Shown piece after piece: positions 22,679 through 31,776 of a DNA stretch of 64,000 nucleotides (positions within the stretch are counted from its first letter, which is position 1; each line of letters starts with the position of its first letter). This DNA is from G963663315 sp965231905 (lineage in GTDB: Bacteria; Pseudomonadota; Gammaproteobacteria; Arenicellales; Poriferihabitantaceae), in contig CBDDOO010000002.1 in the NCBI GenBank assembly GCA_965231905.1, positions 310,001 to 374,000 on the forward strand, in the 5' to 3' direction. The notes beneath the pieces are model-generated. The model worked only from the letters and a program-made list of their open reading frames with translations, did no database searches and was not told the origin of the DNA. The position numbers and the translations under genes were made by a program.

Positions 22679-23692
22679 TCAGTCATGTTGTGCGCTGACC
22701 GATGCCGGCTCTTGTCGCTTTTCCCATTCCCAGGCCGAGCGGCAGATCGTTTCGAGGTCGTTGTATTGCGGCTGCCAGTTGAGCACCCGTCTGATTTTAT
22801 CGCTGTTTGCAACCAGTTGCGGCGGGTCGCCGGGTCGTCGCTGCTGGATATCCACTGCGAAGTCCGTATTGCTGACCGATTTGACGCATTCGATGACTTC
22901 CCGGACACTGAATCCTTTACCATACCCGCAATTCAGGATCCGAGTTTTGCCCCCGTCCTTCAGGTAACGCCAGGCATCAAGATGAGCGGACGCGAGGTCA
23001 TCGACATGGATATAATCCCGGATACAGGTGCCGTCGGGGGTGTCGTAGTCATCGCCGAATATGGACATCCCGGGACGAATGCCACAGGCGGTCTGGCAGG
23101 CCACCTTGATCAGGTGAGTCGCTTCGGGCGTCGCCTGCCCCAGTTTTCCGCCCATATCCGCTCCCGCGACATTGAAATATCTCAACGCGATGTAGTTGAA
23201 ATCCTCCCCTGTCGCCTGCGCGAAGTCGTGCAGCATCCATTCGGTGATCAATTTGGTTGTGCCATAAGGATTGATCGGGCTGGTTCTGTCGATTTCATGG
23301 ACTGTCCTTTTCCCGGCAGCGCCGTAAACCGCTGCACTTGAGGAAAATATGAATTGGGCTACCCCCTGTTCAATGCAGGTTTCGATCAGGTTGAGCGAAC
23401 CGAGTACATTGTTGTGATAATATTTTGAGGGATTTTGAACCGACTCGGAGACCACAGTGTGGGCTGCAAAGTGCATTACCGTTTCGATCTCGTGCTGTTT
23501 CAGAATATTCCTGATCAGCTTCCTGTCGTGGATGTCTCCCTGGTAAAAGACGGCCTGCCGGGCCACGGCCCATTCATGGCCTGAGTAGAGATTGTCCACA
23601 ACCACAACCGAATTTCCGGCCGCCAGTAATTGCAGGACAGTGTGGGAACCAATGTAACCGGCGCCCCCGGTGACCAGGATTCTACCGGGCAA
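22679..23692 (-). CDS. galE: UDP-glucose 4-epimerase
   Basis: Interconverts UDP-glucose and UDP-galactose with tightly bound NAD. The 337-residue SDR protein has the Rossmann GGAGYIGSHTVLQLL, VVDNLYSGH, the Ser of FSSSAAVYG, the Tyr-Lys pair in NPYGTTKLITE, and the substrate-binding RYFNVAGAD, plus DGTCIRDYIHVDDLA near residue 225-240. Length is normal. It is upstream of the waaG-like gene on the same strand with a short gap, so the pair likely forms an operon supplying and using sugars for lipopolysaccharide. Confidence 0.96.
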   Translation of the reverse strand: MPGRILVTGGAGYIGSHTVLQLLAAGNSVVVVDNLYSGHEWAVARQAVFYQGDIHDRKLIRNILKQHEIETVMHFAAHTVVSESVQNPSKYYHNNVLGSLNLIETCIEQGVAQFIFSSSAAVYGAAGKRTVHEIDRTSPINPYGTTKLITEWMLHDFAQATGEDFNYIALRYFNVAGADMGGKLGQATPEATHLIKVACQTACGIRPGMSIFGDDYDTPDGTCIRDYIHVDDLASAHLDAWRYLKDGGKTRILNCGYGKGFSVREVIECVKSVSNTDFAVDIQQRRPGDPPQLVANSDKIRRVLNWQPQYNDLETICRSAWEWEKRQEPASVSAQHD

Positions 23693-23815
23693 CGGTTTTT
23701 CCGGAAGTACGATCCAGTTCCATCATGCGGGCAATTTGCGGGAGTGGTCTATGCAAAACCCGATTATAGCAACAGTCCGGCAGACCCCCAACCCCCCACC
23801 GAATCAGCCGATGCT

Positions 23816-23925
23816 CGGCTTCTTCGACTCCCCCTCAAGGGGGGAGTGAGGCAACCGACACTGAGTTACCCCAACCAGATTTTGAATCCGGCTTCTTCGA
23901 CTCCCCCTCAAGGGGGGAGTGAGGC
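23816..23925. repeat. Two identical 37-bp hairpin repeats plus a degenerate third
   Basis: CGGCTTCTTCGACTCCCCCT and the following AAGGGGGGAGTGAGGC occur at 23816-23852 and 23889-23925, 73 bp apart. CTCCCCCT-CA-AGGGGGGAG forms a strong stem. A third, weaker relative is at 23945-23969 (GACTCCCTCTCCAGAGGGGA). They fill the gap between galE and the TPR gene. This looks like a REP-type palindrome family; it could also stop transcription. Confidence 0.8.
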
Positions 23926-23985
23926 CCTCACCGGCGTGGTGCGCCGACTCCCTCTCCAGAGGGGATGGTGCCACGGGTACGACGG

Positions 23986-25647
23986 TTATCGGTGTATTCG
24001 GCAGCAGCATGATGAGGTGATCTCGAAATCGGAATTTGCCATGGCCGCATTGAGTTTGGCTGTAATTCCGGGCAATTCGTCCGTTTCATTCCTGTGGCGC
24101 AGGCATTCTGCCAATCCGTGCAATGCCCACACATTGTCGGGGTGATGATTACAACGATTCAGTTTGTCGTTCAGCCCGAGGTCGGTTCTGTAAACTTCTT
24201 CAGCCTCTGCATAGTGTCCCTGCCCGATCAGCAACGCGCCAAGCGCATGTCTTGGCGGGTGCATCCAGGGCCAGGGTTCGGCGTAGGCGAGATTGTCATT
24301 CAGTTGTACGCTCTTTCGCAGAAATTCGAAACCCTGGTGGTGGTTTCCGCTGTGATACTCCAGTTCGCCGTTCAACATGTTTTCGGCGACAGTCAGAATG
24401 TCGAGCGCCGGATTGTTGAAGAATTTGCGGTCTTCGGGAATCCTCTCCAGCGACTGGTAGAATCGGCGCCGCTCTGATCTGGCCTGCCCGATTTGTCCGA
24501 GCGCAGCCAGACTGATGCCCCTGGCGTAATGCTGCATGGCGGTTGAAACACAGTAAAGCGCGGGATTATGCGGCATTGGCAGTTCCAGGATTTCCCGCCA
24601 CTTCCCGAATCGGATCAAAACATGCGTTCTGGTCGAATAATATCCTTCCAGAAGCATGGCAAGAAATGGCTGATCTTCTATTTCCAACACATCCTGTGGC
24701 AGGTTTTCGCATAATTCTTCCGCCGCCTGGAAAGCGGGTTGAAACCGGCCCATCAGCATGCAGGAGAGCATCATCATGTGCAGGTCATGACAACGCGCTG
24801 ATGTGTAAAAGTTGTATGGCCCGGCATAATCCAGATATTCGCGATCCACTCTGATTGCCTTTTCGCTGACGATTCTGGCGCGGTCATAAAGCCCGCACAG
24901 GACGTAGATATGACTTGGCATGTGTACCAGATGGCCGGCATCCGGGCACAGGTTTTCCAAAGCATCTGCCGAGGTCAGCGCTTTTTCCGGCGTGGGCGAC
25001 ATTTCGAGACAGTGAATATGCAGATGCAAAATTGCCGGATGCGGCGCGGCGCCTGATTCGCGTATCCGGGAGAGAGTCCGGTCAAGTACTGACAGACACT
25101 CGACCGTATCTGCGCCATCGGCCGGTTGTCCGGTGTTTATATTCCACAGCTTCCACGGCGTTCGTGTCATCATGGCATCAACGAACAACGCCGCGACATC
25201 CAGGTCCTCAGGGTACTTGTGATAAACCGCCCGCATGGCGTCAGCATAGTCGTCATCCCATGCCTCGAATTGTTCCGGTGAACCGCAGTGGTTTGACTGA
25301 AATCTTGTGGACAACGCATTGATCAGATCAATTTCCACATCAGATATTCCAGCGCACAGTGAGCGGGCGGTCCGGATGCTGTCGTAACAGATCCGGGTGC
25401 AGCGGTCTTTTTCCTGTCGGCTCAAGTCGCGCCACGGCAGATTGTAGAAAGGTCCCGTCCCATACGCGATCCCCCAGTATGCCATCGCGCAGCGGGCGTC
25501 ATGCTCCAGCGCCTTGTAAAAACACTTTACCCCTTCCTCGGGATTAAATCCGTAGCACCAGTTGAGACCCCGGTCAAACCATGTTTGCGCCAGAGGGGAC
25601 GATGTCGAGACCGGGCGGCTGTGTCTGCCTAAATCAAAATAATCGTT
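23986..25647 (-). CDS. Tetratricopeptide repeat protein (TTC38-like)
   Basis: A 553-residue protein with TPR-type helical repeats, starting MNDYFDLGRHSRP (a longer frame from 25677 adds ten unlikely residues). The first segments TWFDRGLNWCYGFNPEEGVK and ALEHDARCAMAYWGIAYGTG match the bacterial relatives of eukaryotic TTC38. Later repeats include HIYVLCGLYDRARIVSEKAI and HALGALLIGQGHYAEAEEVY. No signal peptide or membrane helix. The function of the family is not known. The last residues (SCCCRIHR) run towards the repeat-rich gap and may be altered. It lies alone between galE and groL. Confidence 0.85.
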   Translation of the reverse strand, partial: NDYFDLGRHSRPVSTSSPLAQTWFDRGLNWCYGFNPEEGVKCFYKALEHDARCAMAYWGIAYGTGPFYNLPWRDLSRQEKDRCTRICYDSIRTARSLCAGISDVEIDLINALSTRFQSNHCGSPEQFEAWDDDYADAMRAVYHKYPEDLDVAALFVDAMMTRTPWKLWNINTGQPADGADTVECLSVLDRTLSRIRESGAAPHPAILHLHIHCLEMSPTPEKALTSADALENLCPDAGHLVHMPSHIYVLCGLYDRARIVSEKAIRVDREYLDYAGPYNFYTSARCHDLHMMMLSCMLMGRFQPAFQAAEELCENLPQDVLEIEDQPFLAMLLEGYYSTRTHVLIRFGKWREILELPMPHNPALYCVSTAMQHYARGISLAALGQIGQARSERRRFYQSLERIPEDRKFFNNPALDILTVAENMLNGELEYHSGNHHQGFEFLRKSVQLNDNLAYAEPWPWMHPPRHALGALLIGQGHYAEAEEVYRTDLGLNDKLNRCNHHPDNVWALHGLAECLRHRNETDELPGITAKLNAAMANSDFEITSSCCCRIHR

Positions 25648-25720
25648 CATCTGCGTTACTTGCAAGCGGACAGGCACAGCACTTCCCGACCAATGCTTGT
25701 CCTCAACCTGATCGGGGGCC

Positions 25721-25742
25721 GGGGACAGGCTCTGTCCTTACG
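25721..25742. repeat. Dispersed GC-rich repeat
   Basis: GGGGACAGGCTCTGTCCTTACG, same class as 15588-15609. The next bases, CGTGGATTCCCGCTTGCGCGGGA (in part), form a second hairpin like that near 3599. Confidence 0.65.
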
Positions 25743-25815
25743 CATCTTTCGTGGATTCCCGCTTGCGCGGGAAAGACTGGCTGATGTCGTCCCGCAAGCG
25801 TACCAGAAGTCGCAA

Positions 25816-25844
25816 TAAAAAAGGCGCCGTTAAGGCGCCTTTTT
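25816..25844 (-). terminator. Rho-independent terminator of groESL
   Basis: AAAAAA-GGCGCC-GTTAA-GGCGCC-TTTTT: a perfect 6-bp GC stem with loop, continued by A/T pairs, 24 nt behind the groL stop. It has a T tract on both strands, so it can work in both directions. Confidence 0.85.
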
Positions 25845-25867
25845 CGGTCCTGTGACACAAGGGGGAT

Positions 25868-27511
25868 TTACATCATTCCGCCCATACCACCCATACCACC
25901 GCCCATGTCAGGCATGGCGGGAGCAGGCTTGTCTTCAGGCACTTCCGCGATCATCGCCTCGGTTGTGATCAACAATCCGGCGATGGAAGCGGCGTTTTGC
26001 AGCGCCGTGCGGGTTACCTTGGTTGGGTCCAGGATACCCATTTCGATCATGTCGCCATAATCGCCCGTGCTGGCGTTGTACCCATGATTGCCACTGTTTT
26101 TGGCCACTTCATTGAGTACGACAGAGGCATCACCGCCCGAGTTGCTGACGATTTGACGCAGCGGTTCTTCCAGCGAACGCAGCACAATCTTGATACCGAG
26201 ATCCTGATCCTGGTTCTCGCCCTTGACGCCGGAGACGGCATCGACACAGCGAACCAGCGCCGTGCCACCGCCGGGAACCACGCCTTCTTCAACTGCGGCG
26301 CGGGTCGCGTGCAGCGCGTCTTCGACTCTGGCTTTCTTTTCCTTCATCTCAATTTCAGTGGCGGCGCCCACTTTGATCACGGCAACACCGCCGGCCAGCT
26401 TGGCCACGCGCTCTTGCATTTTTTCGCGATCATAGTCGGAGGTTGCCTCCTCGATCTGGGCCCTGATCTGATTGACACGACCTTCTATCTCATCGGAACT
26501 GCCGGCGCCGTCAATTACCGTGGTGTTTTCCTTGGTAACCTGGATACGCTTGGCCTGGCCGAGATCATCCAGAGAGACTGCATCCAGACTCATACCGACT
26601 TCTTCACTGATCACCTGACCACCGGTCAGTACCGCGATATCCTGCAGCATGGCTTTACGACGGTCGCCAAAGCCCGGAGCCTTGACCGCGCAGACCTTGA
26701 CAATACCACGAATATTGTTGACAACCAGTGTGGCTAGCGCCTCTCCGTCAACGTCTTCCGCAATCACCAGCAGCGGGCGGCTGGATTTGGCAACGCCTTC
26801 AAGGGTGGGAAGCAGGTCACGGATATTGGAGATTTTCTTGTCGTGAATCAGGATATAGGGGTTTTCGAGATCAACCGACATGTTATCCTGATTGTTGATG
26901 AAGTAGGGAGACAGGTAACCGCGATCAAACTGCATACCTTCCACGACTTCCAGATCGTTTTCCAGTGCGTTTCCTTCTTCTACGGTAATCACGCCTTCCT
27001 TGCCCACTTTCTCCATTGCTTCAGCGATGATATCGCCTACATTGCTGTCGGCGTTTGCTGATACGGTTCCAACCTGGGCAATTTCCTTGTGATCAGTACA
27101 GGGTCTGGAAAGCTGCTGCAGATCTTCAACGCCTGCGATAACCGCCTTGTCGATTCCGCGCTTGATATCCATCGGGTTCATACCGGCGGCAACGGCTTTC
27201 ATGCCTTCACGAACGATACACTGGGCCAACACGGTTGCCGTGGTTGTACCGTCACCCGCAACATCGGAAGTTTTGGATGCAACTTCCTTGAGCATTTGTG
27301 CGCCCATGTTTTCGAGCTTGTCTTTCAACTCAATTTCTTTCGCGACTGAAACACCGTCTTTGGTTACGGTAGGCGCCCCGAATGATTTGTCCAGCACGAC
27401 ATTTCTGCCCTTGGGCCCAAGGGTAACCTTTACAGCGTCCGACAGGGTGTTTATCCCCTTGAGCATGCGAGCGCGCGCGTTCTCGCCAAATACGACTTCT
27501 TTAGTGGCCAT
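25868..27511 (-). CDS. groL: Chaperonin GroEL
   Basis: The 60-kDa chaperonin, which folds proteins in a double-ring chamber capped by GroES, using ATP. The 547-residue protein has VTLGPKGRNVVLDKSFGAP, the ATP site DGVSVAKEIEL and VAGDGTTTATVLAQ, the signature AAVEEGVVPGGGTALVR, and the Gly-Met tail GGMGGMGGMM. Length and ends are canonical. It follows groS after 46 nt on the same strand; the shared promoter with CIRCE operator is at 27925-27977 and a strong terminator follows. Confidence 0.98.
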   Translation of the reverse strand: MATKEVVFGENARARMLKGINTLSDAVKVTLGPKGRNVVLDKSFGAPTVTKDGVSVAKEIELKDKLENMGAQMLKEVASKTSDVAGDGTTTATVLAQCIVREGMKAVAAGMNPMDIKRGIDKAVIAGVEDLQQLSRPCTDHKEIAQVGTVSANADSNVGDIIAEAMEKVGKEGVITVEEGNALENDLEVVEGMQFDRGYLSPYFINNQDNMSVDLENPYILIHDKKISNIRDLLPTLEGVAKSSRPLLVIAEDVDGEALATLVVNNIRGIVKVCAVKAPGFGDRRKAMLQDIAVLTGGQVISEEVGMSLDAVSLDDLGQAKRIQVTKENTTVIDGAGSSDEIEGRVNQIRAQIEEATSDYDREKMQERVAKLAGGVAVIKVGAATEIEMKEKKARVEDALHATRAAVEEGVVPGGGTALVRCVDAVSGVKGENQDQDLGIKIVLRSLEEPLRQIVSNSGGDASVVLNEVAKNSGNHGYNASTGDYGDMIEMGILDPTKVTRTALQNAASIAGLLITTEAMIAEVPEDKPAPAMPDMGGGMGGMGGMM

Positions 27512-27557
27512 TTCTACAATTCCTCAAAAATTTGTTCTTTCAGTTACGATAAATGAA

Positions 27558-27848
27558 TTAACCTTCGATAATTCCCATGATGTCGTCTTCACGCATCACG
27601 AGCAGGTCTTCGCCATCAACTTTGACTTCGGTGCCGGAATACTTCCCGAAAAGCACTTTGTCGCCAACTTTGACATCGAGACCCCGTTGGTCACCATTGT
27701 CAAGTACTTTGCCATTTCCTACTGCCAGAACTTCGCCTTGCATCGGTTTTTCGGTAGCAGAATCAGGGATGACAATTCCACCTGGGCTGGTTCGTTCGTC
27801 TTCGACTCGTCGAATAACGACACGATCATGAAGCGGACGGATTTTCAT
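27558..27848 (-). CDS. groS: Co-chaperonin GroES
   Basis: Heptameric lid of the GroEL chamber. The 96-residue protein has KIRPLHDRVVIRRVEDE, the mobile loop SPGGIVIPDSATEKPMQGEV, and the C-terminal KVDGEDLLVMREDDIMGIIE, all canonical. AGGAGA lies about 10 nt before the ATG. First gene of the groESL operon, under a CIRCE operator. Confidence 0.98.
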   Translation of the reverse strand: MKIRPLHDRVVIRRVEDERTSPGGIVIPDSATEKPMQGEVLAVGNGKVLDNGDQRGLDVKVGDKVLFGKYSGTEVKVDGEDLLVMREDDIMGIIEG

Positions 27849-27924
27849 ACGTTCATATCTCCTGTTGTTTGTTAAAAAATCAAGTTGGATTCAGTGAGCG
27901 GCAAACGATGACAATCTGTTTTTG

Positions 27925-27951
27925 TTAGCACTCACTTCAAGCGAGTGCTAA
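27925..27951 (-). promoter_or_regulatory. CIRCE operator (HrcA site)
   Basis: TTAGCACTC-N9-GAGTGCTAA, a perfect match to the CIRCE consensus. It overlaps the -10 box of the groESL promoter, so HrcA bound here would block initiation; heat releases it. hrcA itself is not in the window. Confidence 0.97.
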
Positions 27952-27977
27952 TATAGTGATGAAGATTTAAAAGTCAA
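27950..27977 (-). promoter_or_regulatory. Predicted sigma70 promoter of groESL
   Basis: On the minus strand TTGACT, a 16-bp spacer and TATATT, the latter overlapping the first bases of the CIRCE operator by two bases. No sigma32 boxes are seen here, unlike upstream of clpB. Confidence 0.75.
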
Positions 27978-28026
27978 GAGTCGAAACAAAATTTTTTTGA
28001 GCCATCCGGGGCTTAAGGAGCCAACT

Positions 28027-28707
28027 TCAGGGAAAAATTATCTGCACCAGATTACGGATACGCACAGAGAGCCATCGGGCCACCGCCTCGATTCTGCCCG
28101 GGTTTGCATGTCGGAGGCGTTCTGCGGGCGTAATCAGTTGCGGGGCGTATTTCTCCTTCAGTTTGAACACCGCGCCGTGGTCAATTGGCAGACACAGTTT
28201 GAACAGAATCAGGGAGAAGACATTGAAACGATGACCGCAATGGACGGCCGAAACAAAATCGACAAATACCGGGCGCTGTTGCGGCGTCATCAGAATGTTG
28301 GTCGTATTGCGCAGGTCGCCATGAACCACTCCTTTATCATGGAGTTCGTTGATCAGCGCCTCGACTCTTTGAATGAATTGCGTCCAGTCGATCCCCTCTA
28401 TTGCGATACTGGTTCGCCGCGCGGGAATAAACTCGATCAGAAAGGTCCGACCGGACAGTTTCCGGATGAATCCGGGCACCCCCTGCACCTCATCGAGAAT
28501 GCGCAGCGCCCGGATCTCACGGTAGACCAGAAAGGGCGCCACAAAAAACCTGAAACCCTTGTTCGAACCGGAGTAATCCTTAAGAATCGCCTGTTCACCA
28601 CAGGACTCGACCAGCAGTACATCCGCGCGCGTGCTTTTTGCTGATCGAAGCACTTCAATGGCGCTTTCCCGCAGTTCCTGGTAGCTTAAGGATTGAAACG
28701 CAGACAA
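28027..28707 (-). CDS. LPS-kinase/RIO-like small protein kinase
   Basis: A 226-residue kinase-fold protein from a TTG start. Seen are an ATP-lobe Lys in EQAILKDYSG, the helix FLVYREIRALRIL with the Glu partner, the catalytic loop VVHGDLRNTTNIL, and the metal Asp in PVFVDFVSA (in place of DFG). The lobes are small, as in the Kdo kinase/WaaP and RIO groups, which phosphorylate lipopolysaccharide sugars or proteins. The protein lacks the long C-lobe of Ser/Thr kinases. It is convergent with nothing close; fxsA lies upstream on the same strand with a 43-nt gap. A distant relative is the product of 36328-37020. Substrate unknown. Confidence 0.75.
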   Translation of the reverse strand: MSAFQSLSYQELRESAIEVLRSAKSTRADVLLVESCGEQAILKDYSGSNKGFRFFVAPFLVYREIRALRILDEVQGVPGFIRKLSGRTFLIEFIPARRTSIAIEGIDWTQFIQRVEALINELHDKGVVHGDLRNTTNILMTPQQRPVFVDFVSAVHCGHRFNVFSLILFKLCLPIDHGAVFKLKEKYAPQLITPAERLRHANPGRIEAVARWLSVRIRNLVQIIFP

Positions 28708-28750
28708 ATTATTGACACCGCATGTTCTGAGCCTGAATGGCCGGGACTGA

Positions 28751-29206
28751 TCAGTCCAGATCCTTGTATTCGCCTTCTATCACCCGGGTTGATTGCGGGG
28801 AATCCGTCGGTTCGGCGCCAGACCGGGCACGCCTGGTTACAGGGTCAACGCCACGCAGTATTCCTCTTTTCAGTATGGTTCTGATGATCCATCGGCGCAG
28901 GGGCGGGGTGAGGAAGATGAAACCGAGAGTATCGGTGAAAAACCCGGGTGTCAGCAACAACGCTCCTGCAATAAACAGGAATAGCCCTTCAATCACCGCA
29001 AGGGCGGGTATTTGCCCCTTCAGCAATTGCATCTGTACCCTGCCGAGGGTCGAAAATCCTTGCACCCTGACCAGAAATGCGCCGAGCAGCGCGGTGAACA
29101 CCACCAGAAAGATCGTTGTCCCGGCGCCAATCACGGCGCCAATTTCGATGAGCAGGTAGATTTCGACCAACGGAACAACGAGGAAAATCAAAAATAGCGC
29201 TTTCAT
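28751..29206 (-). CDS. fxsA: FxsA family membrane protein
   Basis: Small inner-membrane protein; in E. coli excess FxsA relieves phage T7 exclusion by the F plasmid. Start at ATG 29206 (MKALFLIFLVVPLVEIYLLI) gives 151 residues, matching the family; a longer frame from 29323 overlaps dsbD and lacks similarity. Three or four membrane segments, the signature GTTIFLVVFTALLGAFLVR, the QGFSTLGRVQ loop, and LLLTPGFFTDTLGFIFLTPPLR are present. The C-terminal 40 residues are polar. It diverges from dsbD. Confidence 0.92.
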   Translation of the reverse strand: MKALFLIFLVVPLVEIYLLIEIGAVIGAGTTIFLVVFTALLGAFLVRVQGFSTLGRVQMQLLKGQIPALAVIEGLFLFIAGALLLTPGFFTDTLGFIFLTPPLRRWIIRTILKRGILRGVDPVTRRARSGAEPTDSPQSTRVIEGEYKDLD

Positions 29207-29321
29207 CTGGTATATTTTACAGTACCCGGATTGATATCGGGCAGGTCGGATGCACATAATTGCTGTGACGACTTTGATTGGCCAGTCAATCCCGATGTCG
29301 GGATTGTGAATTGAAGCAGGC

Positions 29322-31205
29322 ATGATAAAAAAACCACTGATTGCCGGATTACCCGGAACCTCAGGATTCGTGATCCCGCTCGTCCTGATTTTGCAGTTCT
29401 GGGGTGGTTCCGCATCCCATGCGCAAAATCTTAAGGATGACCTTTCGGGTCTGAGCCCGGCAAAGGACGTGCGTTCATTGCTGGGGTCCAGCTTTGCGCA
29501 ACCGGAATTTCTGCCCGTTGATGAAGCCTTCAGGCTGACGATACAGGCCGTATCGCAAAGCAGTGTGAATGCGGACTTCCAGGTTGCCGGGGGCTATTAT
29601 CTTTACCGGGATAAAATTCAATTCACCACGCAACCCGGAGATTCAATCGAATCCATTGCATTGCCTTTGGGCAAAACAAAGCAGGATCCGTATTTTGGCG
29701 AGGTGGAGATATATGACGCAGATTTCACGGCGCCGGTCGGATTTTCGCAGGACATTGCCGGGCTGACACTGCATGCCAGCTATCAGGGATGCGCCAATGA
29801 CGGCATTTGCTACCCCCCCGTCACTCAGACGTTTGACCTTTCAAACCTGGCGGATGCTCTGCCGGTCAATCTGCCCTCCCGGATCGCCGCCAATAACGAC
29901 AAAACCTGGAACCGGTCCATGCCGGCTCTGATTCTGGCGGCTTTTGTTGCGGGGCTTTTGCTCACCTTTACCCCTTGTGTGTTGCCGATGATTCCTGTCC
30001 TGTCCAGCATTCTGGCGGGGCAGGGACAGTCCCTGACCCGGACAAAAGGCGGGTTGATTGCCTTGTCCTACGTTCTCGGGACCTCGGTGACCTGGGCCGC
30101 CATGGGCGCCCTTGCGGGCGCCACAGGCGACCAGCTTCAGGCATACTTTCAGAATGTCTGGGCGATTGGCCTGTTGAGCGTATTGCTCATCGTCATGGCT
30201 ATGGCGATGTTCGGCGTTTTTTCATTCCAGATTCCGGGCGCCGTCCAGGAAAGGATCCAGCGCCGAACCCGGACCCTGGTCGGGTCCGTTCCGCTGGTTT
30301 TCCTGCTGGGCCTGTTTTCGGCGCTGATTATCGGCGCCTGTGTATCCCCTGTACTGATTTCCGTGCTGGGAATTGCAATAACCAGCGCCAATGCATTGCT
30401 GGGGGCCGGACTGATGTTTACCATGGCAATCGGAATGGGTCTGCCATTGATTGCGCTGGGTGTGGGAGCGGGATATCTTGTCCCACGCGCCGGCCCGTGG
30501 ATGGAAAAAATCAGGCAGGGTTTCGGGATCATGCTGATCGCGCTGGCGATCTGGTTTCTGGGAACACTCCCGCAAGTCCCGGTTCTGTTGCTATGGGGGG
30601 GCTTCTTCATCATGCTCAGCGTTTTTGCCGGCGCATCCCGGAGAAGTGACGGCCTGGTTTCAAACTGGCAGCGGCTCGAAAAGGGGGCGGGAATCATCTT
30701 GCTGGTATGGGGCATCGTAGCGGTTGTCGGCGGCCTTGCCGGTCAAAGGGATATTTTCAGACCTTTACCGCCCTCACTGTTCAACAATTTTGAAGAAACC
30801 GGGGGCTTTACCGGTATTCCCGAGTCGGCCCGGATTGATGATCCGGTGTTTATCCGGATATCCGATCCGGCGGAATTGCAGCGGCAACTGGAGACCGCGA
30901 AATCGGACAACAGGAAAGTACTGATCGATTATTATGCAGACTGGTGTGTCGATTGTGTCAGGATGGAGGAAACCACTTTTGCCGACCCGCGGGTCAGGGA
31001 GAAACTAAAAGCCGGGTTTGTCGCGCTGCAAATTGACGTGACCGACCCGAAAGACTCCCGCAAGAAACAGTTGAAGCAAAAATTCGGGGTTTTCGGGCCG
31101 CCCGCGACTATCTTCCTGGATGAGAACGGGCAGGTACTGGAAGACAAGGGGTTTTACGGTTATATGGACAGTGAGGCATTCCTGGCTTTGCTTTCGGAAC
31201 TGTAG
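29322..31205 (+). CDS. dsbD: Thiol:disulfide interchange protein DsbD
   Basis: Inner-membrane protein that passes electrons from cytoplasmic thioredoxin to periplasmic partners such as DsbC and CcmG. The 627-residue protein has a signal segment (GFVIPLVLILQFWGGSASHA), an N-terminal alpha domain with the Cys pair in YQGCANDGICYPP, an eight-helix core with one Cys in LTFTPCVLPMIPVL and its partner in GACVSPVLIS, and a C-terminal thioredoxin domain with DWCVDCVRME near residue 540. All six redox cysteines are in place. The next gene is a TlpA-like thioredoxin 24 nt on, probably its client. Confidence 0.95.
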   Translation: MIKKPLIAGLPGTSGFVIPLVLILQFWGGSASHAQNLKDDLSGLSPAKDVRSLLGSSFAQPEFLPVDEAFRLTIQAVSQSSVNADFQVAGGYYLYRDKIQFTTQPGDSIESIALPLGKTKQDPYFGEVEIYDADFTAPVGFSQDIAGLTLHASYQGCANDGICYPPVTQTFDLSNLADALPVNLPSRIAANNDKTWNRSMPALILAAFVAGLLLTFTPCVLPMIPVLSSILAGQGQSLTRTKGGLIALSYVLGTSVTWAAMGALAGATGDQLQAYFQNVWAIGLLSVLLIVMAMAMFGVFSFQIPGAVQERIQRRTRTLVGSVPLVFLLGLFSALIIGACVSPVLISVLGIAITSANALLGAGLMFTMAIGMGLPLIALGVGAGYLVPRAGPWMEKIRQGFGIMLIALAIWFLGTLPQVPVLLLWGGFFIMLSVFAGASRRSDGLVSNWQRLEKGAGIILLVWGIVAVVGGLAGQRDIFRPLPPSLFNNFEETGGFTGIPESARIDDPVFIRISDPAELQRQLETAKSDNRKVLIDYYADWCVDCVRMEETTFADPRVREKLKAGFVALQIDVTDPKDSRKKQLKQKFGVFGPPATIFLDENGQVLEDKGFYGYMDSEAFLALLSEL

Positions 31206-31229
31206 CTGCAATTGATTGGGGATGGCGCT

Positions 31230-31748
31230 TTGAAAAAAAACTGGCTGGTCGGGATTTTCGCCCTGATTTTTATGCTGGCGGGTGGTTGGCTCGGCGTTAA
31301 ACAATTTTCCCTGGACAACAATGCGCCGACGGCTGTATTGCAGCAACTGGAATTATCGGATGTCCGCAAGAAACTCCGCACAGGTGAGGAGTGGCTCGGG
31401 CAGGTTGTGGTCGTCAATCATTGGGCAACCTGGTGTCCGCCCTGCCTGGAGGAAATCCCGATGCTGATTGAATTCAATGCTGCAATGTCTGAGAAGGGTG
31501 TACAGGTTGTCGGGGTTGCCCATGATTTACTTGATTCGGCTCGCGCCTTCGGGGATGGGATCGGCATCAATTACCCGTCTCTGGTTTCGATTGTCGACAG
31601 CAATGAATTACTGGCTTCCCACGGCAACGACACTGCGGGCGCGCTCCCGTTTACGGCGATTTTTGATCGCGATGGTCAACTCGTGAGTACCCGGCTCGGC
31701 AAACTTGACTACCCGGAACTGGCCAGCATGGTGGAGCCGTTTTTGTAA
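31230..31748 (+). CDS. TlpA/ResA-like thioredoxin-fold protein
   Basis: Membrane-anchored periplasmic thiol reductase. Start at TTG 31230 behind GGGGATGG gives MKKNWLVGIFALIFMLAGGW, a clean N-terminal anchor; a TTG at 31212 adds six residues. The thioredoxin domain carries NHWATWCPPCLEEIP with the redox pair near residue 68 and the cis-Pro in GALPFTAIF. This is the TlpA/ResA/CcmG group, which reduces apocytochromes or other periplasmic proteins. It lies 24 nt behind dsbD in the same direction, so DsbD is the likely electron donor. It converges on moaE. Confidence 0.88.
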   Translation: MKKNWLVGIFALIFMLAGGWLGVKQFSLDNNAPTAVLQQLELSDVRKKLRTGEEWLGQVVVVNHWATWCPPCLEEIPMLIEFNAAMSEKGVQVVGVAHDLLDSARAFGDGIGINYPSLVSIVDSNELLASHGNDTAGALPFTAIFDRDGQLVSTRLGKLDYPELASMVEPFL

Positions 31749-31776
31749 TGCGTGGTCGTATCCGGGAAATCCTGCG

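Noticed and set aside
23816..23925. Repeats resembling a short CRISPR array
   Set aside because: Only two perfect units, self-complementary, with one spacer and no cas genes; a hairpin repeat fits better. No CRISPR array is seen anywhere in the window.
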